Assembly (NCBI GenBank): GCA_013400975.1
Contig: WBMZ01011735.1
Location: 1-64,000 of the forward strand
Direction: 5' to 3'
Origin: Atrichornis clamosus
Lineage: Eukaryota; Chordata; Aves; Passeriformes; Menuridae
Length of the DNA: 64,000 bases
Shown in pieces: positions 48,061 to 60,900 of the stretch. The translations under genes were made by a program, and so were the position numbers. How positions within the stretch are numbered: the stretch's first letter is position 1; each line of letters begins with the position of its first letter. The notes beneath the pieces were generated by a model. The model was not told where the DNA came from, searched no databases, and worked only from the letters and a program-made list of their open reading frames with translations.

Positions 48061-49539
48061 CATATATTCTTTAAGGAGATCTGGATAGTGACAAGAGTAA
48101 TGCAGAACCACTACCCAGAGTCAACATCAACAAATAGTCCTAGGCCAAACTTGTGCCATGGATTTACCATTTGTTTGCACATACCAGTGTGTGCAATTTC
48201 AGACTGTTTTCACTCTGCCTTTTCTGTTTTAAACAAATTTTTAAACAATGGGTTTATTTAAAGTTTTCTAACACTAAAATCAGATGGAGGGTCTGTGATA
48301 TTTCTTTACTTGCTGGCACTTTGTCTCTTCCTTTGGCGTCCTCTTGCTTACACTGAGTTTTACATCGTGCAGAACTTGGTCTAACTGCAGGCTGCCATCA
48401 CAAGACATAGTCCTTCTCCCCACCATTCCTGCTGTGCACAGTCTGATTGCAGCAAACAGCTGCTAAATGTCTGGTCAAGGCCGGAACCGGTTCAGTGAAC
48501 AATTCAACACCAGACTGGCTCCCCCAAAACAGCAGCTAGTTCTGTGGGAGATGAGCAAGCTGGACTGATGGAGCCGGACTGATGCATAGCAGGACAGCAG
48601 ATGCTGCAGCCCCAAAGGAGAATGGGGAAGGAGCTGGCCTTCTCCCTGTGGTGGCTGCCCACTGTTCCAGCACATCAACTTGCATGCACAGCTGTGCTCT
48701 ATTTTCTTCCTCCTGTAGAAATGGCTCCTGTTTTCAAGGTTTTCTCATCCTCTGCACTATAAAGCCTTTAAGTGAAATGTACGCTTCGATATGTTTTCAA
48801 CACAAGAACAGATATTCCATTTCCATAGGCAATTGCAAACTTTTCTATTTCTCGTCTTTATTTCCCCTTACAGAGAGGATGCCTGAAGTTTTCCCCATCT
48901 GTATTCCACAAGTCAGCTTTCTTTGCAAAATCTTTATTTTAGATTCAGATGTCACATTAATCAATGTAGTCATGTCCTGTTTGTAATAATCAACTAAATT
49001 CAACATAATATTTCAATCAGTGTAAGTATCTAGCTCTTGAATTCTGATATATTTTCCTTTCCTTAGCTGAAACTTTCTTTATTTGGAATATATGTGCTTT
49101 GGACTAGTTTTGGGTATAGTCTTTTCTTTTTCACAGACAGATGTCTGGTTTTCCTGCAGAGAGACAAGTTTTTCCCGACAGTTGGACACTCTGCATTGCT
49201 CCCAGGTGTGCTCCTTACCTCCTGCAAGGTTGGGCTACTCACAGACTTTGTAGAATAAACACACTCAGTTGCCTGTGCTACTTGCTGTCTGAGGGTCTTC
49301 CCACCAAGATCTTATGGGTACATTCTGTACATCTAATTAATCTTTATGTTTCTTCTAAGTTTAAATCCAACAAGTTTTAAAAAGTTTTGGATTTCTCATC
49401 CCCGTTAAAACACTGATGTGACTAAAAGACTGTAAGTCCAGAAGAAAGTGTTTGACTGTACAAGTGGCATCCTTTGATTCTCTGTAAAGTTATAGCTGCT
49501 ATAAGTCTCTCTAATGCCTAAGAGACAGAAAAAACCCCA
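48061..49539. other. Intergenic, no gene seen
   Basis: No gene or repeat family recognised. Frames up to 134 codons (48,582-48,986) lack any domain. Confidence 0.5.
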
Positions 49540-49620
49540 AAACTATGGCTGCTTTTTGCTTTTTTTGTGTGGTTGTGGGGTATTTTGTTTTGGGGTGGGT
49601 TTGTTGGTTTTTTTTTTTTA
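49540..49620. repeat. T/G-rich low-complexity tract before the CR1
   Basis: About 80 bases of mostly T and G on the plus strand, with several GGGG runs separated by T-runs, ending in a T13 run. It directly precedes the CR1 element. Confidence 0.6.
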
Positions 49621-49664
49621 GCTCTGTACCTGGTCATAAAAAGACTATGTCACTACACAAAAGA

Positions 49665-50130
49665 CGTGGAGGTGCTGGAGTGTGTTCAGAGAAGGACAAC
49701 AGAGCTGGTGAAGAGCCATATGAGGAGTGATTGAGGGAGCTGTGATTACTTAGCTGGAGAAAAGGAGGCTGTGGGGGTACCTTATCGCTCTCTACCTGAA
49801 AGGAGGTTGTAGCCAGGTGGAAGCCAGTCTCTTCTCCCAGGTAACAAGAAACAGGACAAGAGGAATCAGCCTCTAGTTGTACCAGGGAATGTTTAGATTG
49901 GGTATTGGGAAAAGAAGCAATGGGCAGAAAGTGATGCACAGGAAGTTCCACCTGAACATGATCAAGAACTTCTCTGCTGTGCGAGTGACCATGCACTGGC
50001 ACAGGCTGACCAGGGAAGTGGTGGAGTCACCATCCCTGGAGGTATTTAAAAGATGTGTAGAGTTGGCAGTGAAGGATATGGTTTAGTGGTGGACTCAGCA
50101 GTTTTGGGTGTATAGTTGAGCTCAATGATC
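49665..50130 (+). mobile_element. CR1 LINE 3' fragment, host copy, left part
   Basis: Matches the remembered avian CR1 3' region. It shows GTTCAGAGAAGG, then ACCTGAAAGGAGGTTGTAGC, then TCTCTTCTCCCAGGTAACAAG, then GAAGTGGTGGAGTCACC, then GGTTTAGTGGTGGACT, and finally GAGCTCAATGATC. It is truncated at the 5' side, as is usual for CR1, and all frames are broken. It is interrupted at 50,131 by an opposite-strand CR1 and resumes at 50,401. A 73-base segment (49,918-49,990) departs from the subfamily pattern on either side and matches the inserted element instead. Confidence 0.9.
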
Positions 50131-50400
50131 ACAGAATCACAGAACAAGTCAGACTGGAAGGGACCACAGTGGGGCATCTGGTCCAACCTCCCTGCTTAAG
50201 CAGGATCATCCTAGAGCACGTGGCACAGGATTGTGTCCAGATGGTTCTGGAATGTCTCCAGTGAGGGAATCTTCACAACCTCTCTGGCCATCCTGTTCCA
50301 GTCCGTGGTCACTCGCACAGCAAAGAAGTTCTTCATCATATTCAGGTGGACCTTCCTGTGCATGGGCTTCTGCCCATTGCCTCTTGTACTATTGCTTGGA
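50131..50400 (-). mobile_element. CR1 LINE 3' fragment inserted in opposite orientation inside another CR1
   Basis: The plus strand begins ACAGAATCACAGAA, the reverse complement of the CR1 3' microsatellite tail, followed by CTGGAAGGGACCAC and GGTCCAACCTCC. Read on the minus strand it continues back through the body to about 50,390-50,400, where it is truncated at its 5' end. Its 3' tail lies at the junction, as expected for target-primed insertion. About 8 bases of host consensus appear missing at the site, and no clear target duplication is seen, which is normal for CR1. Confidence 0.9.
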
Positions 50401-50432
50401 CTTTTCCGACCTAAACGATTCTATGATTTTGT
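50401..50432 (+). mobile_element. CR1 host copy, right part (3' terminus)
   Basis: CTTTTCCGACCTAAACG followed by ATTCTATGATTTT is the 3' terminus that completes the host CR1 interrupted at 50,130. It shows that the minus-strand CR1 landed within an existing plus-strand copy about 30 bases from its end. Confidence 0.88.
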
Positions 50433-53400
50433 TTTCTACTTTCCTGGAAAGTTCTGGACACAGAGGAGTCCATGTTCCTTGCACCCTGGATTTTTTAGTT
50501 GGTTGGTTGGTTTTATTTCTCTCTTTTAAAGGTCTTTTTCCTATCTCTACCCCAACTCTGCTAACTAGGCAGCAAGGTAAGGTGCCAGCTAATGAGAAGT
50601 GAGCACCAGAACTTATGACTTAAGGGGTTGTTGATATAACTAAGAAGCATTAGAAGAAAGTGTCTGAAATGGAAAGAAAGCAGAGCATGTCTGCCTTTAG
50701 AGGCTCCAATTCAAAGCTCTGTATGACTGACTAAACTCCTTCTAGACTGCTGCATTTCAGCCCAAGCCTTAAAGGCTGGATAGCCTTACAGCTAAAAGAA
50801 TTTGGTAGCTCTGCTATTGATTTGTGGAAGCAAAAACCCAAAAATCTGCTTATGTTTGCCTCTGAACTTGCAGCCATGTGATTATCTTTCTAGGAATGGC
50901 TGTCATAGCTTTTCTGAGAACCAAAGAAAAAGAGAGCAAAGATTTCCTTGTTCAGCTCTCTTTACCAGCACTCACATGACTGATGTCCATGTCTATTACT
51001 ATACATTATAACTTTAAAAAGTGACTTGCAACTAATAAAAATAGGAATAGTTTCCATAAAGTGGTGCTCTCTTGCTTTTCCACTGAATAGACCCAAAAAT
51101 ACTTTGGCTCATGTTAGATAACACAGTGAAAGAGAAAATGCTTTTTCTTTGATCTGTAAAGTTTGGACTGCAATGTAAACCAGATGGAAAAATCCCAGCA
51201 GAGAATTTTCCTTTCTTTTGACCATTGAGGGCCATCACTCCAATCACATGAGCTCAGAGAACCCTTGAACAGCTCTAGCATATTTACAAAATGAGTTGGA
51301 CTGAGAATTTTATTGTTTGAACACAGTGGCTGTATGGAAATAATTCAATGATATACTTATCATATTGCCTAAGGAGAGACTGAATTGTATAAAAGACCTT
51401 TCACTCTAGCATGGATCTGAGACATGTAACTGGGGCCAGGAAATCAGGAAATTTGTGGAATTCGTAGTTTGATATGATTTATTTTTAGTTGTCCTAAACA
51501 CTATTGGCAGCTCAGTGCTTCAATGTCTGCTGTACTTCATAATTTTGTCTTACCCTACTGCAAACAATTTTAACAAAATGTGTATTAAATTAATCCCAGT
51601 TTTACCAAAATAGTTTCAAAAGAACATAAATCAAATTGTAAACTGAAGTGGAACAATCCTGAAATAAGATAAGTTTGTAACAGGCTATTTATCAGATACA
51701 TATGTTCCACCTTTAAGTTTTACATGCTGAATATATTTCACACAGATACATAATTGCTGCAGAAAAAGTACTGTTATGGAAGAAAAAAAATACTGATATG
51801 TAAATAGGCTCTGTAAATATTTTAATTACCGAATGAGCATTCTTTAAAATGTCTCTTTTTAAGACTGATATATGCTGACATTTATTTTACACTTTCTTAG
51901 CACTTTGGTTATTTAGGTTCTCTTTTACTACACTGGTGCTGAAGTCTGTAGCAGTATTCTTATGGTCAGTTCCTAATCAACAATGAAAAGCAAGGTCTCA
52001 GATTGCTTTGGTTGTGTCCAGGATCTCGCCCTTCCCCCAAACCCCTTCCGCCTCATCAGACATCACCATCCTAAAAAAAAGCCCTGCTGAGGTGTTTACA
52101 CAGAATGGCACATCACAAGACCCACAAGGGAAGCTTAAGAAAGATAATTCTATGGAAAACTTTTATATAGAGGGTTATAAAGCTGTTGATGCCTGGTCTG
52201 TCTCTGCTGTAGCTGTCTTAGCCACACCTGTAATTTTCTGATTGAAGATTCAGCAGTTATGGCATTGGCTCCATTCCAGTGGCACATATGGATTTCTGCT
52301 CAATAGTGACCAGCAAAGGGAGGTGACCTCTATTTTAACAGATGAGTCCACCAAAGGCAAGGAGACTATAGGCTTATGCTGCTGCAACTCCACTATTTTT
52401 AATGGATTCATTGCATGAACCAGGTTCGGAAAGATTCAGGGCCAGACATAATCTGTGTAGTGAAAATACTTCCGTCAGACATCTTCTGTGGTAGGGCTGT
52501 TGGCAACACGTAGACTTCAGATCTTGGAGTGGTGATCACAGGCAGGCAGATGTACTGCATTAGAGAAACTGCCGTGCTTGGCACTTCAGGGTGGCATCTA
52601 TTGTCTATGCAGGAAGAAGAAAACCTTTGCTTTGATAAAACTTTCTGATTTAAATTTCTATGCAGAAAGCTTGTTCACCTGGATTGACTGCTGCATGCTT
52701 GGGTGTGAAACTTGACAGTGCAGGGAGAGCTGCATTCCCAGGTACAAGTACATTAGATAACTCATCTGACTTTAAAGTGATCTTGGTATTTATTTTGGAG
52801 ACTCATTTGATTACGTGAACACAGGTGCTCTTAATGCAGCTGTTCTTAGCTCTTCAAAATTCTCCGTAGTGTGTGGATTGCAGAATTTGACCTTTTCCAT
52901 TAAGAAATGAAAATTGTCCTGCCTAGATCCTAATAGATATTTAAGAAATCAGTCTGCATCCCAGTAAAGCCTGTTCTGCTTAAGTAGATGCAAATGACCC
53001 TCTAGCAGGTGGCTTAGTGATCCAGTACAGCCAACATTTGCATCCCTATTTTGGGCTAAGCTACTGCATCGTGACTGCTCTTGTCCTTGCAAGCAAGTTG
53101 GAGTTTTAAAGGTGCTGCATAGGAATGCAAGACTTTGTTCTTAAATTGTGCCAGCCAACTGGTTTATTAGCTTAAGGAAACACTTTAGAAACTTGTTCAG
53201 TTCTTTTGAACCCAAAAATATGAGACTGAAATGGAGAATTTTTCCAGAGAAAAACATGGATAAAGCTTAAAGTTTCAAAATGAACTTTAGGTTCATATCG
53301 TTATTGAATTGATGAGTGATATCCCAACCCACTGGAAGAGAACACAACTGCATTGCATCTAGTTTTATAAACATTATATGTTCTTACATCTGCTTGATAA

Positions 53401-53879
53401 GACAAAATTAGTTTTGAGCAATAAGAATAATTTCGATTTCAGTCACTGCTTCTGCATTTGTTACCTTAAGGCTGAATTATAATTTGGGAAGGCCTTTGTC
53501 CAGGTGTTTTAATGCAAAAAAGGTTAAGACTTCCAGTAGTTTCTTCATGCTGGGATTACACAGAATCAGTTTGTGATTTATTTTTCTCTTGCAAAATCCA
53601 GATATTGCCAGGTTTACTGTGAAGAAAATCAGGTAGCCGTTCAACTGGGCTAAAAGAAAAATTTCAAGCATTGCAACTGGACTGCCAAAGAGGGCAAAGT
53701 GAGGAGGCAAATGTGCAGTGTGAGAAAAACATATCTGGTTTCTCATAGTCCCACATATTTTTTCCTGAAAATGTTTTGTTCTGTTGTTCCCCCATTCTTC
53801 CTATTGAGAGCTGTGTAATTTACACACTGCTGCAGACCAGTCATGAACAGACAGTGGTTTTGAGGTTTGTCAAAAAGCT
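50433..53879. other. Intergenic, no gene seen
   Basis: No gene or repeat family recognised. Short frames only. Confidence 0.55.
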
Positions 53880-53996
53880 TTTGGTGACTGTTCTCTTCAG
53901 GGTTATGAAGCTGTAGTCCATGAGCTACAGCTTCATTAGAGGCTGAGTCACAGATGATTGCAACTCAACCAAGGAGGCTTGCAATCAGTCACCAAA
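53880..53996. repeat. Compound foldback: three nested or adjacent perfect inverted repeats
   Basis: Outer arms TTTGGTGACTG (53880-53890) and CAGTCACCAAA (53986-53996) are perfect 11-bp complements. Inside, ATGAAGCTGTAG (53905-53916) and CTACAGCTTCAT (53925-53936) form a perfect 12-bp hairpin with an 8-base loop. GATTGCAA (53956-53963) and TTGCAATC (53979-53986) form a third. The arrangement fits a palindromic non-autonomous DNA transposon or a structured RNA. No family was recognised. Confidence 0.65.
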
Positions 53997-56758
53997 TCTT
54001 TTCTACTCTTTTTCTGTCAACACCAAGTGCCTAAACTGCAGGCCAGTCCTTACCCTTCCCATTGCTGCAGTTTCTGGGTACCAAATTAAATGGACAATTA
54101 TGAGGGAACAGCATAACGAGGAGTAGTGGTCACTGCAAGCTCCTGTCCATGGCATTTAAGTTTGCCCACTTGTTGAAGCAAGGATAAAGGCATTAGAATA
54201 TTGCAAAGAGATGTGGATTCTGCTTCCATCTGTCATCAGACCATCACATAGTCTTGGGGATGTCACTCCACTCTCTGCCCTTCCCTTTTATTGCTTACAA
54301 AGTGGGAATGCTGGGCTCCATTTTCCTTTGGAGGTGTGTTGAAAACCGCAGACTTTTTTTCTGTATGAGAGCCCTGAAAGAACAGATTTTCTGCTTTGCA
54401 TTGTGTAATGTGATGATCTTAAATAGTTCTGCTGACTAAAAAATGAAAAGAGGGGTAAAGGTAGGCCACCCTTCACAGCAGCTTTCTCCACTGAAGTGTC
54501 TGCTCTCCAAAGTCTACCTCCGGTACATTACAACTACCCATATAAAAGATCCTGTCGGTGTAATTCAAAAATCTTCTTTCGAGACAACTGTAATGTATTA
54601 TGTTAATATGAGGGTAGCCCTGACCACTCTCAGAATATGTATATACTCTCAAAGTGAGTGTGCTTTTGAGTAGTTATAATGTACTTATAAGGATTTGTCA
54701 TCCAGGGAGATTTGTTTGTGAAAGCGATGCTTGAAATGAGTATCTTTCAAGTCATTATTTAGATTATGGTCCTTTGCCACAAAGAATTTCTGTTGTCCCT
54801 TTCTTCCCTGACCCATCCCCTACTGAAACTTGAGTCTGACCTGTTCACCACTGAGATGATCTGTAAGACCCCTGTCAAGAAGAGGATATACAAGTGGTTT
54901 AAGTACTTTACAAAGCAGCTCGATTTCACTAACAGCTTCTAATAGAGTAGCTGAGGCAAAACCAGGGTGTAGAATAACTTTAGCAAACATGAAGATATTA
55001 AAGTTCAAAGTTAGGTTTCCAAAAGTGGTGGAGAGATGGGCTTAGGCTGTGGTTCTGTTGAAGAATTCTTCTGTTTATTAAAGTCTTAGAAGAAATAGAG
55101 GTGGATTTGAGGAATCTCTCTATTTTTTTTTGTGCTAACTGCAGCTTAAAAAGGGAGAAAATACTTATGTCACTAAGGCTTTGAATACATTGGTCATAGT
55201 GCTAAAAAGTAATGTATTTTTTTTATTTCACCAGATCTCTTCTGTTGCATACATGGCCTTTTTTATTCTTTAAGCAACCACAAATGGAGAGCTTTTATGT
55301 TTCCCTGTATTCTTTGGTTCCCAGATTCTCACACAAGTCTGTCAAGCATTCAAAAACACCAATTCACTGCTTAGGCATTCAGTGTATTTGATACCTGCTT
55401 CAGTTTCTCTTGGCCTTCTTTTCTCCTTTCTCAGGTTTGAAGTCAGCTCCCTCTCTTGCCCCCTACCCCTCCATTTTCTTTCTTTTTTTTTCTTTCCTTT
55501 TTTTTTCAACCCTAATGTGCATTTTATGACTTTGCCCTTTCTTTTGGCAAGTTAGCAGTAGCTGGATTTTGAAACACTCTTATGGAGTGTTAATTGTCCT
55601 CCACAAATTAGCCAAGGTCACTGGCTTTTGAATCAATGCAATCTGCAGAAACAAGGACAGAGCCAGGAGTAAAAATGAAAGCAAACTGTTCCCTGGGCAT
55701 GATAATTATCTAATGTACAAGCAGGTGTAATATTTGGAGTATAAGTCAGTGGTGTGCCCTATCAGTTATTGATTCAAGTGAAGGCTTAAAATGTGTAAAG
55801 ATCTGAATCTTTCTGGGATAAATCATGATTTTCTTTGTAGTTCAACTACCTGCATCTCAAGTGTATCTTGGTTTACCCTATTGCTTATTTGCAGCGTAAT
55901 TGCAAGATAAAGGCCAAGTCTTTGAGCTGGACTGTAGTGCTTTTGGTACTGGTCAAAAAGTCTTCTTGATTCAACAACTTACAAATCTTTTATCTTTAAA
56001 AGTGGTATAATGAATTACTGTTTGGTTTTTCCCAATAAAATACAATGCAAGCATTGAATAAACAACCGAAATGCATCTGTAGTGAGTGCTGAGATGCAAG
56101 AAAATCACATATGATAGGATGTTCCAGCCTTCCTGTATAAACCTACCACTCCAAGCAGTTCCTTTGAAATGGATGCCATTCATAAGTACAGATCTGCATA
56201 TCTGGGTGTTAAACAGCACACTTTTCTCAGCAGATCTCTTCCTCATAAAATGTATCCTAGTTTTGAAAATAAATTTTTTGAATAACATTTTATCTTATTT
56301 TTTTAAAGTGTTTGGATAATGTTAGAAAATAGCTGAAACGGCATAGTTTTTCCTGTTTATAAATGAGTGTTATTGTAATTTTGAGGTGTGAGCAAACAGG
56401 AGAATTTATCCTAAGAATAAAATTACAAGAAGCTGAAGAGAAGGAAATTCCAAATCAATGTCTCAGCTCAGTCCTAGCCACAAATAGAGGAAGCAGATAG
56501 TATGCAAAGGCTACTATAAAATTCAATTAAATTAAATACATGTGAACAGGTGTGTTCATTAAGTGAATATTTACACACATTTATGATATTATTGTATATA
56601 CTGTAGTGATTCAAGCATGTGTATAAGACTTTAAAAAATATAAATGACTTAGATCTCATTTTCAACAACATCATTGGCACTAATTTCCTTGAAAGTTAGT
56701 GGAGCCATATAGTCCCAGGTATTTGGAGCACTGACATTTACAATAGGAAATTTTGTTC
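53997..56758. other. Intergenic, no gene seen; polypyrimidine tract
   Basis: A C/T-rich tract occupies about 55,455-55,508. The stretch 55,550-55,740 looks compositionally like unique conserved non-coding DNA (TAATTGT, ATAATTATCTAAT), but this cannot be tested from one sequence. No gene seen. Confidence 0.5.
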
Positions 56759-56808
56759 ATGTTCATTTATGTGGTATTTAAAAACGAATAAGGTATATAA
56801 ATGAACAT
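56759..56808. repeat. 12-bp inverted repeat, 26-base spacer
   Basis: ATGTTCATTTAT (56759-56770) and ATAAATGAACAT (56797-56808) are perfect complements. The arms are AT-rich, so chance is more plausible here than for the 53.9-kb structure. Confidence 0.45.
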
Positions 56809-57369
56809 ATGTGAAGAAGCACCATTAAGAACGTCTTTCATCTGCACATTTTCTTCTGCCTTGCTGTCTCCTCCAGGTATCAGTGGCCCAAAGCAGAGGT
56901 CAGGAGAGTTGATCCCTGGGGTTCATCCCTGAGGCTTGGAGGCAGATTAGATGTCAGCAGCCACAGATCTGGAATCTGGTGGTAATGCTGTAGTTGTGTG
57001 ATGGTGTAGTTATGTGTATGCTGGCATACTTTGTCCTTTATTGCATCAAAGTGATTCAGGAAGTATCATGGAGGGATTGAGAGACAGAGTTTATTTGTTT
57101 CTGCTCCGGTGGCTTCACCTCAAAGAACAAGTCTGTGGAAGAGGGGTGCCTGATGCTTTCTGTTTCTTTTACAAACTATAAAATGCCCTGCTCGTAGCTT
57201 CCATTTACATCCACTGAATAAGTATGAAGGGCATATCCCAGTCTTGACTTCTATGAGAAATATTAGACATAAGGTTTAGAAAATATGGGTGCTGAGTCCC
57301 TTAATAGATCATCCACTAATAACCAAGTTCATTTGGGAAAAAAAGCATGGAAACCCTTCTCAGGAATAC
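56809..57369. other. Intergenic, no gene seen
   Basis: No coding or repeat signal recognised. Confidence 0.5.
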
Positions 57370-57975
57370 CTAGTGCTGCATAACTTGCTCTGCAAAGTGC
57401 ACCCAGTCAGTAGCACTATGCTTTTTGTGGGAGGCGAGCCAGCCCTGCAAGGTCACTCTAAAGGCCATTCCTGTGGAGGAACTTGTCACAAGTATTCCCA
57501 CTGTGCCAAAGGCCTGTAGCCCCACAGTGCACCAGGAAAGACCAGGGCTGGGTTGGCATAAATGCAGTTTAAAATACCAGCATGTTGTGCCTACAACACC
57601 GCTGATAAGATTGTTGTGATGTTCCTCCCGCCCAGTTTTACAGACAGGGTTGTGGCAATGACACAGGCAAGATAGACCAGGCATGTGTCTGCCCGGTGTC
57701 TTGGGAATACAGAGCTGCTCTGCTACTGCAGCACTGATCATGACATGAGTCTAAAAGAGGCTTTGGCACAGTGCACGCCGCATTCTTTCTCTCCTGTATG
57801 GCATAAGAAGGCCACACAGTCTCTTCTGAGCAGTGCCAGGCTTGCCAGTGTCTGTGACATGTTCAGCAGGAGCTTGATCTCCCACAGCTACGTTCTGCTT
57901 TAGCCACAGCATAACAGAGAACTGATCAAACACCACCACCCATGTAGAAGGGGCAGGCATTGGTGCTGTGCTCAC
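57370..57975 (-). other. GC-richer stretch with one minus-strand phase open but for a single stop
   Basis: Two consecutive minus-strand frames (57,751-57,975 and 57,370-57,741) are in the same phase, separated by one TAG. This gives about 200 codons with a single stop. GC content is higher than in the neighbourhood. The conceptual product is Cys- and His-rich in its middle and matches nothing I recognise. It could be a decayed retrocopy or exon, or chance in GC-richer DNA. I do not call a gene. Confidence 0.2.
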
Positions 57976-60900
57976 CTAGTCCACATCAATTGGTCCGAAA
58001 AGAACTATCAATGTGGTGGTGTCACACAGCTTTCTAACTTCACTGTTGTCTTTCTGCCAAATTTCAACTTCCTGTGCTTGAACCTTCACAGTGATCTTCA
58101 AAAGCTGGAGGGGAAACCAGCCTTTGTCACTAAGTTTTGTTAAGGAAAGCATCTGAACTTGGATATTTCCTAATCAACTTCAGTCAGAGAAAGAGCATGG
58201 AAGATTTTGGATCTTAAAAGTTAAAGGTCTGACAGAGTTACAAGTAACTGGAAACAGTGGGTATGATGGAAAATATTAGCCTAGGGTAACAATGGATGGA
58301 GCAGAAGAAACACCTATAATTATTATTGTAAGTGACAAAACAGAAAGGAAAACTACATTCCAAGGGATTTAAGAGGATTTTTTTTTAAACCTGGGCTAGA
58401 TTGTCCCCTTCCATGTTAAAGCCCATAGGAGGGGATTTCTGCTTGGAAATTGCTACATGCTGATGTGCAGACCTGTCCCAGACTCATCTCTGAAGCAGAA
58501 TCTCTTTTTCTGTTCTCCAAAGGGGGCAGATTTTCCATTCCAAGTAGGCACATAGATGTTTGAGCTATCTTGTTTCAGGTCCTGCCCTAGAATCTTTCTT
58601 ACCCCTCACCTTATCCCCACCCTCAGTTAGCCTATTTTCTTTGGAAGCACCCTTGTAGCTGTCTTGGTTTGTTGGGAACAGTCTATGGAATGGAAAAGCA
58701 AGAGATGGAAACTATGCAGCCCTTGGCCCCTGGCTGCATGGGTTATACAGAGAGGGAAAGGAACAGCAGAAATGGGTAAAAATCAGATTTGGCTTGAATT
58801 GCAAGGAAGAATCTGCACAGAGTGAAGAATGCTAGTACCTGGCTGCTGGCTTGCTGTTTTCTTGAAATATTAAAACTGCCCTTCTGAGTTTGCTAAAAAA
58901 CCTAAATAAAACAGCACTGTGCTATATTAACATTTTTTATAGTATGATATTTTTAATATAACTTTTGGCAGCATGTGCTGATTTTCTCTGAAATGTGGGA
59001 CCTCAGAAGAAAGTCTGTTTGTCCCAAAGTGGCATGTTGTTTCCTGACCTTTCACAGATGTTTCATGAATTTGTCATCCTGAGCTACAGAATTGCTTTTG
59101 TTAGGATGTAGAAATAGCTCTGTACTTGCAGAGCTGTGGGTGACATGACTCATGGTCCCACTGCATAGACTTGGACTAGAGCAATAGCTGGATAGAGGGA
59201 GGGATGTTTTCTGTTTCCAGTCTGTTGTAACAAAGGAGAGATATTGCACTAACCTTTGCTTTCTCCCCCTTCGACCAGTGGTAAAAGTCCTAAATAAATT
59301 CATAAGAAAAATGAGTGATGATCTGTAGTAAGGATTTATGACTTTACCAGTTACTTGAATTTCTCCCTTAAGATTACATAACGGGCAATTGGAGGTGTTT
59401 TCCTCACTCACAGAGAAGGGTGTAGGCAAAACCAGGTAACAAAGAGCAAAGCTCAAAACAAATTACAACACTGTAAAAGAATCTGTCTTCAGTCACCGAG
59501 GAGTCCTCATAAAATCATCCAGTTTATCAAGAAAGCATAGTCTGGGATTTATTATCTAACAAATGTTCATTGTTATTAATATCCAGTGAGTGTTTTTCAG
59601 ATTCATGTCCTAGAAAATGAGGGAAACATTCCTTCAAGCACTTGCTGGAACTCTCTGTGGGCATTGTGGAGCCACCACCTCTATCCTATCCTTAATAACA
59701 GCAGGCACCTTAAAGACAGCCATCTGAGATACTTAGTGCCTCTCTTGGCTGTCCAGGTTGCAGAAGAGAAATAAAGAGCAGGTCAAGCCACTCTTCTGGG
59801 CTGCAGAAACCTAACTGAGGACAGAGTTGAGTACAAGACTGGAGGGTGGAGGGACATCTTCGGACCAAACGGAACTCTGTCCTGAAGGCCACCACAGGTG
59901 CAGTGACAGTACAGCAAGGCAGAGACAAGGTTTTCCCCAGAGAAAAATTACCCTGTCCTTGCTGTGACAGACACAATTATAGTCCTACCTGGGGTCAAGG
60001 CAGCTCTGATGCTGACAGCTCCCACTACCTCCCCAGCTGCATCATTTTATATCATCCCTGCGTCCCTGCTGGCTGCCTCTTTTCTCTCAGCCTGCATCTT
60101 GGTGAGGGATGAAGACGTGGCAGTCTTTGCACCCCCAGGATGAGCAAACTACTATAGCAATAGGCAAAGAAGTCTTCCTGTAACTGCCCTCCATTTTTGT
60201 AATTTTGAGCTAGGAAGGTGCTTTAACAAGATGATGCTCCCAAAAAGAAGAAATATGTCCTCTTTTGCATTTTACTTAGAGAAGTGAATCATCCTGGAGC
60301 TGACTGACTCTAAGTGGGGACAGCGCTTTCCCTGAGGATCCCTTGCAGCCGTGATGCACATGGCAGGATGTGCTTGGCTAGGTCCTCACAGTTCTGGCCA
60401 AGTTTGCAGGGTTGTCGTCAGAAGTTGTGCCTGATGCCAGGAAAGGCAACCTCAGATGCAGCCTGTGTGAATCCTGGGAGACTCTTAGCCTCCTGCCCCA
60501 TGGTGTCTTTTGCAGAGAGGTATTTCTCAGGGCTGCCCTGTTCTTGGTTCCCAGGAGGACAGAACGAAAAGAAGTGAGGGAGTGCAGTGAAATCAAGTGA
60601 GATGAGATGTGATGTTTGTAACTGTGGAGGAAAACCTCTAAAAATCTGGATTGCAACATATAAATTCTGTGACTTACATCCTTCTCTTGAATTGATGTAA
60701 CTTTAAAGTTAATTCTTAAAAATCAGATACTCAATAAACAACCAGCTGGTGCATCAGTGCAGGAACTGGGCTGCAAAACAAGCATATTGTAAATCGTCTG
60801 CTTCTCCCAGGAGCAGGAGTGAGGGGAAGGGGCTGTTCCACAAGGAGAGTGGCAGTAACCACAGCACAGACGTGAGCATGGAGGGTCTGCTCTGGGGTGT

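Noticed and set aside
49877..50086. 69-codon frame over the CR1
   Set aside because: It is part of the CR1 3' region and not an independent gene.
59052..59456. 134-codon minus-strand frame
   Set aside because: No domain or compositional support; overlapping short frames elsewhere in the region behave the same.
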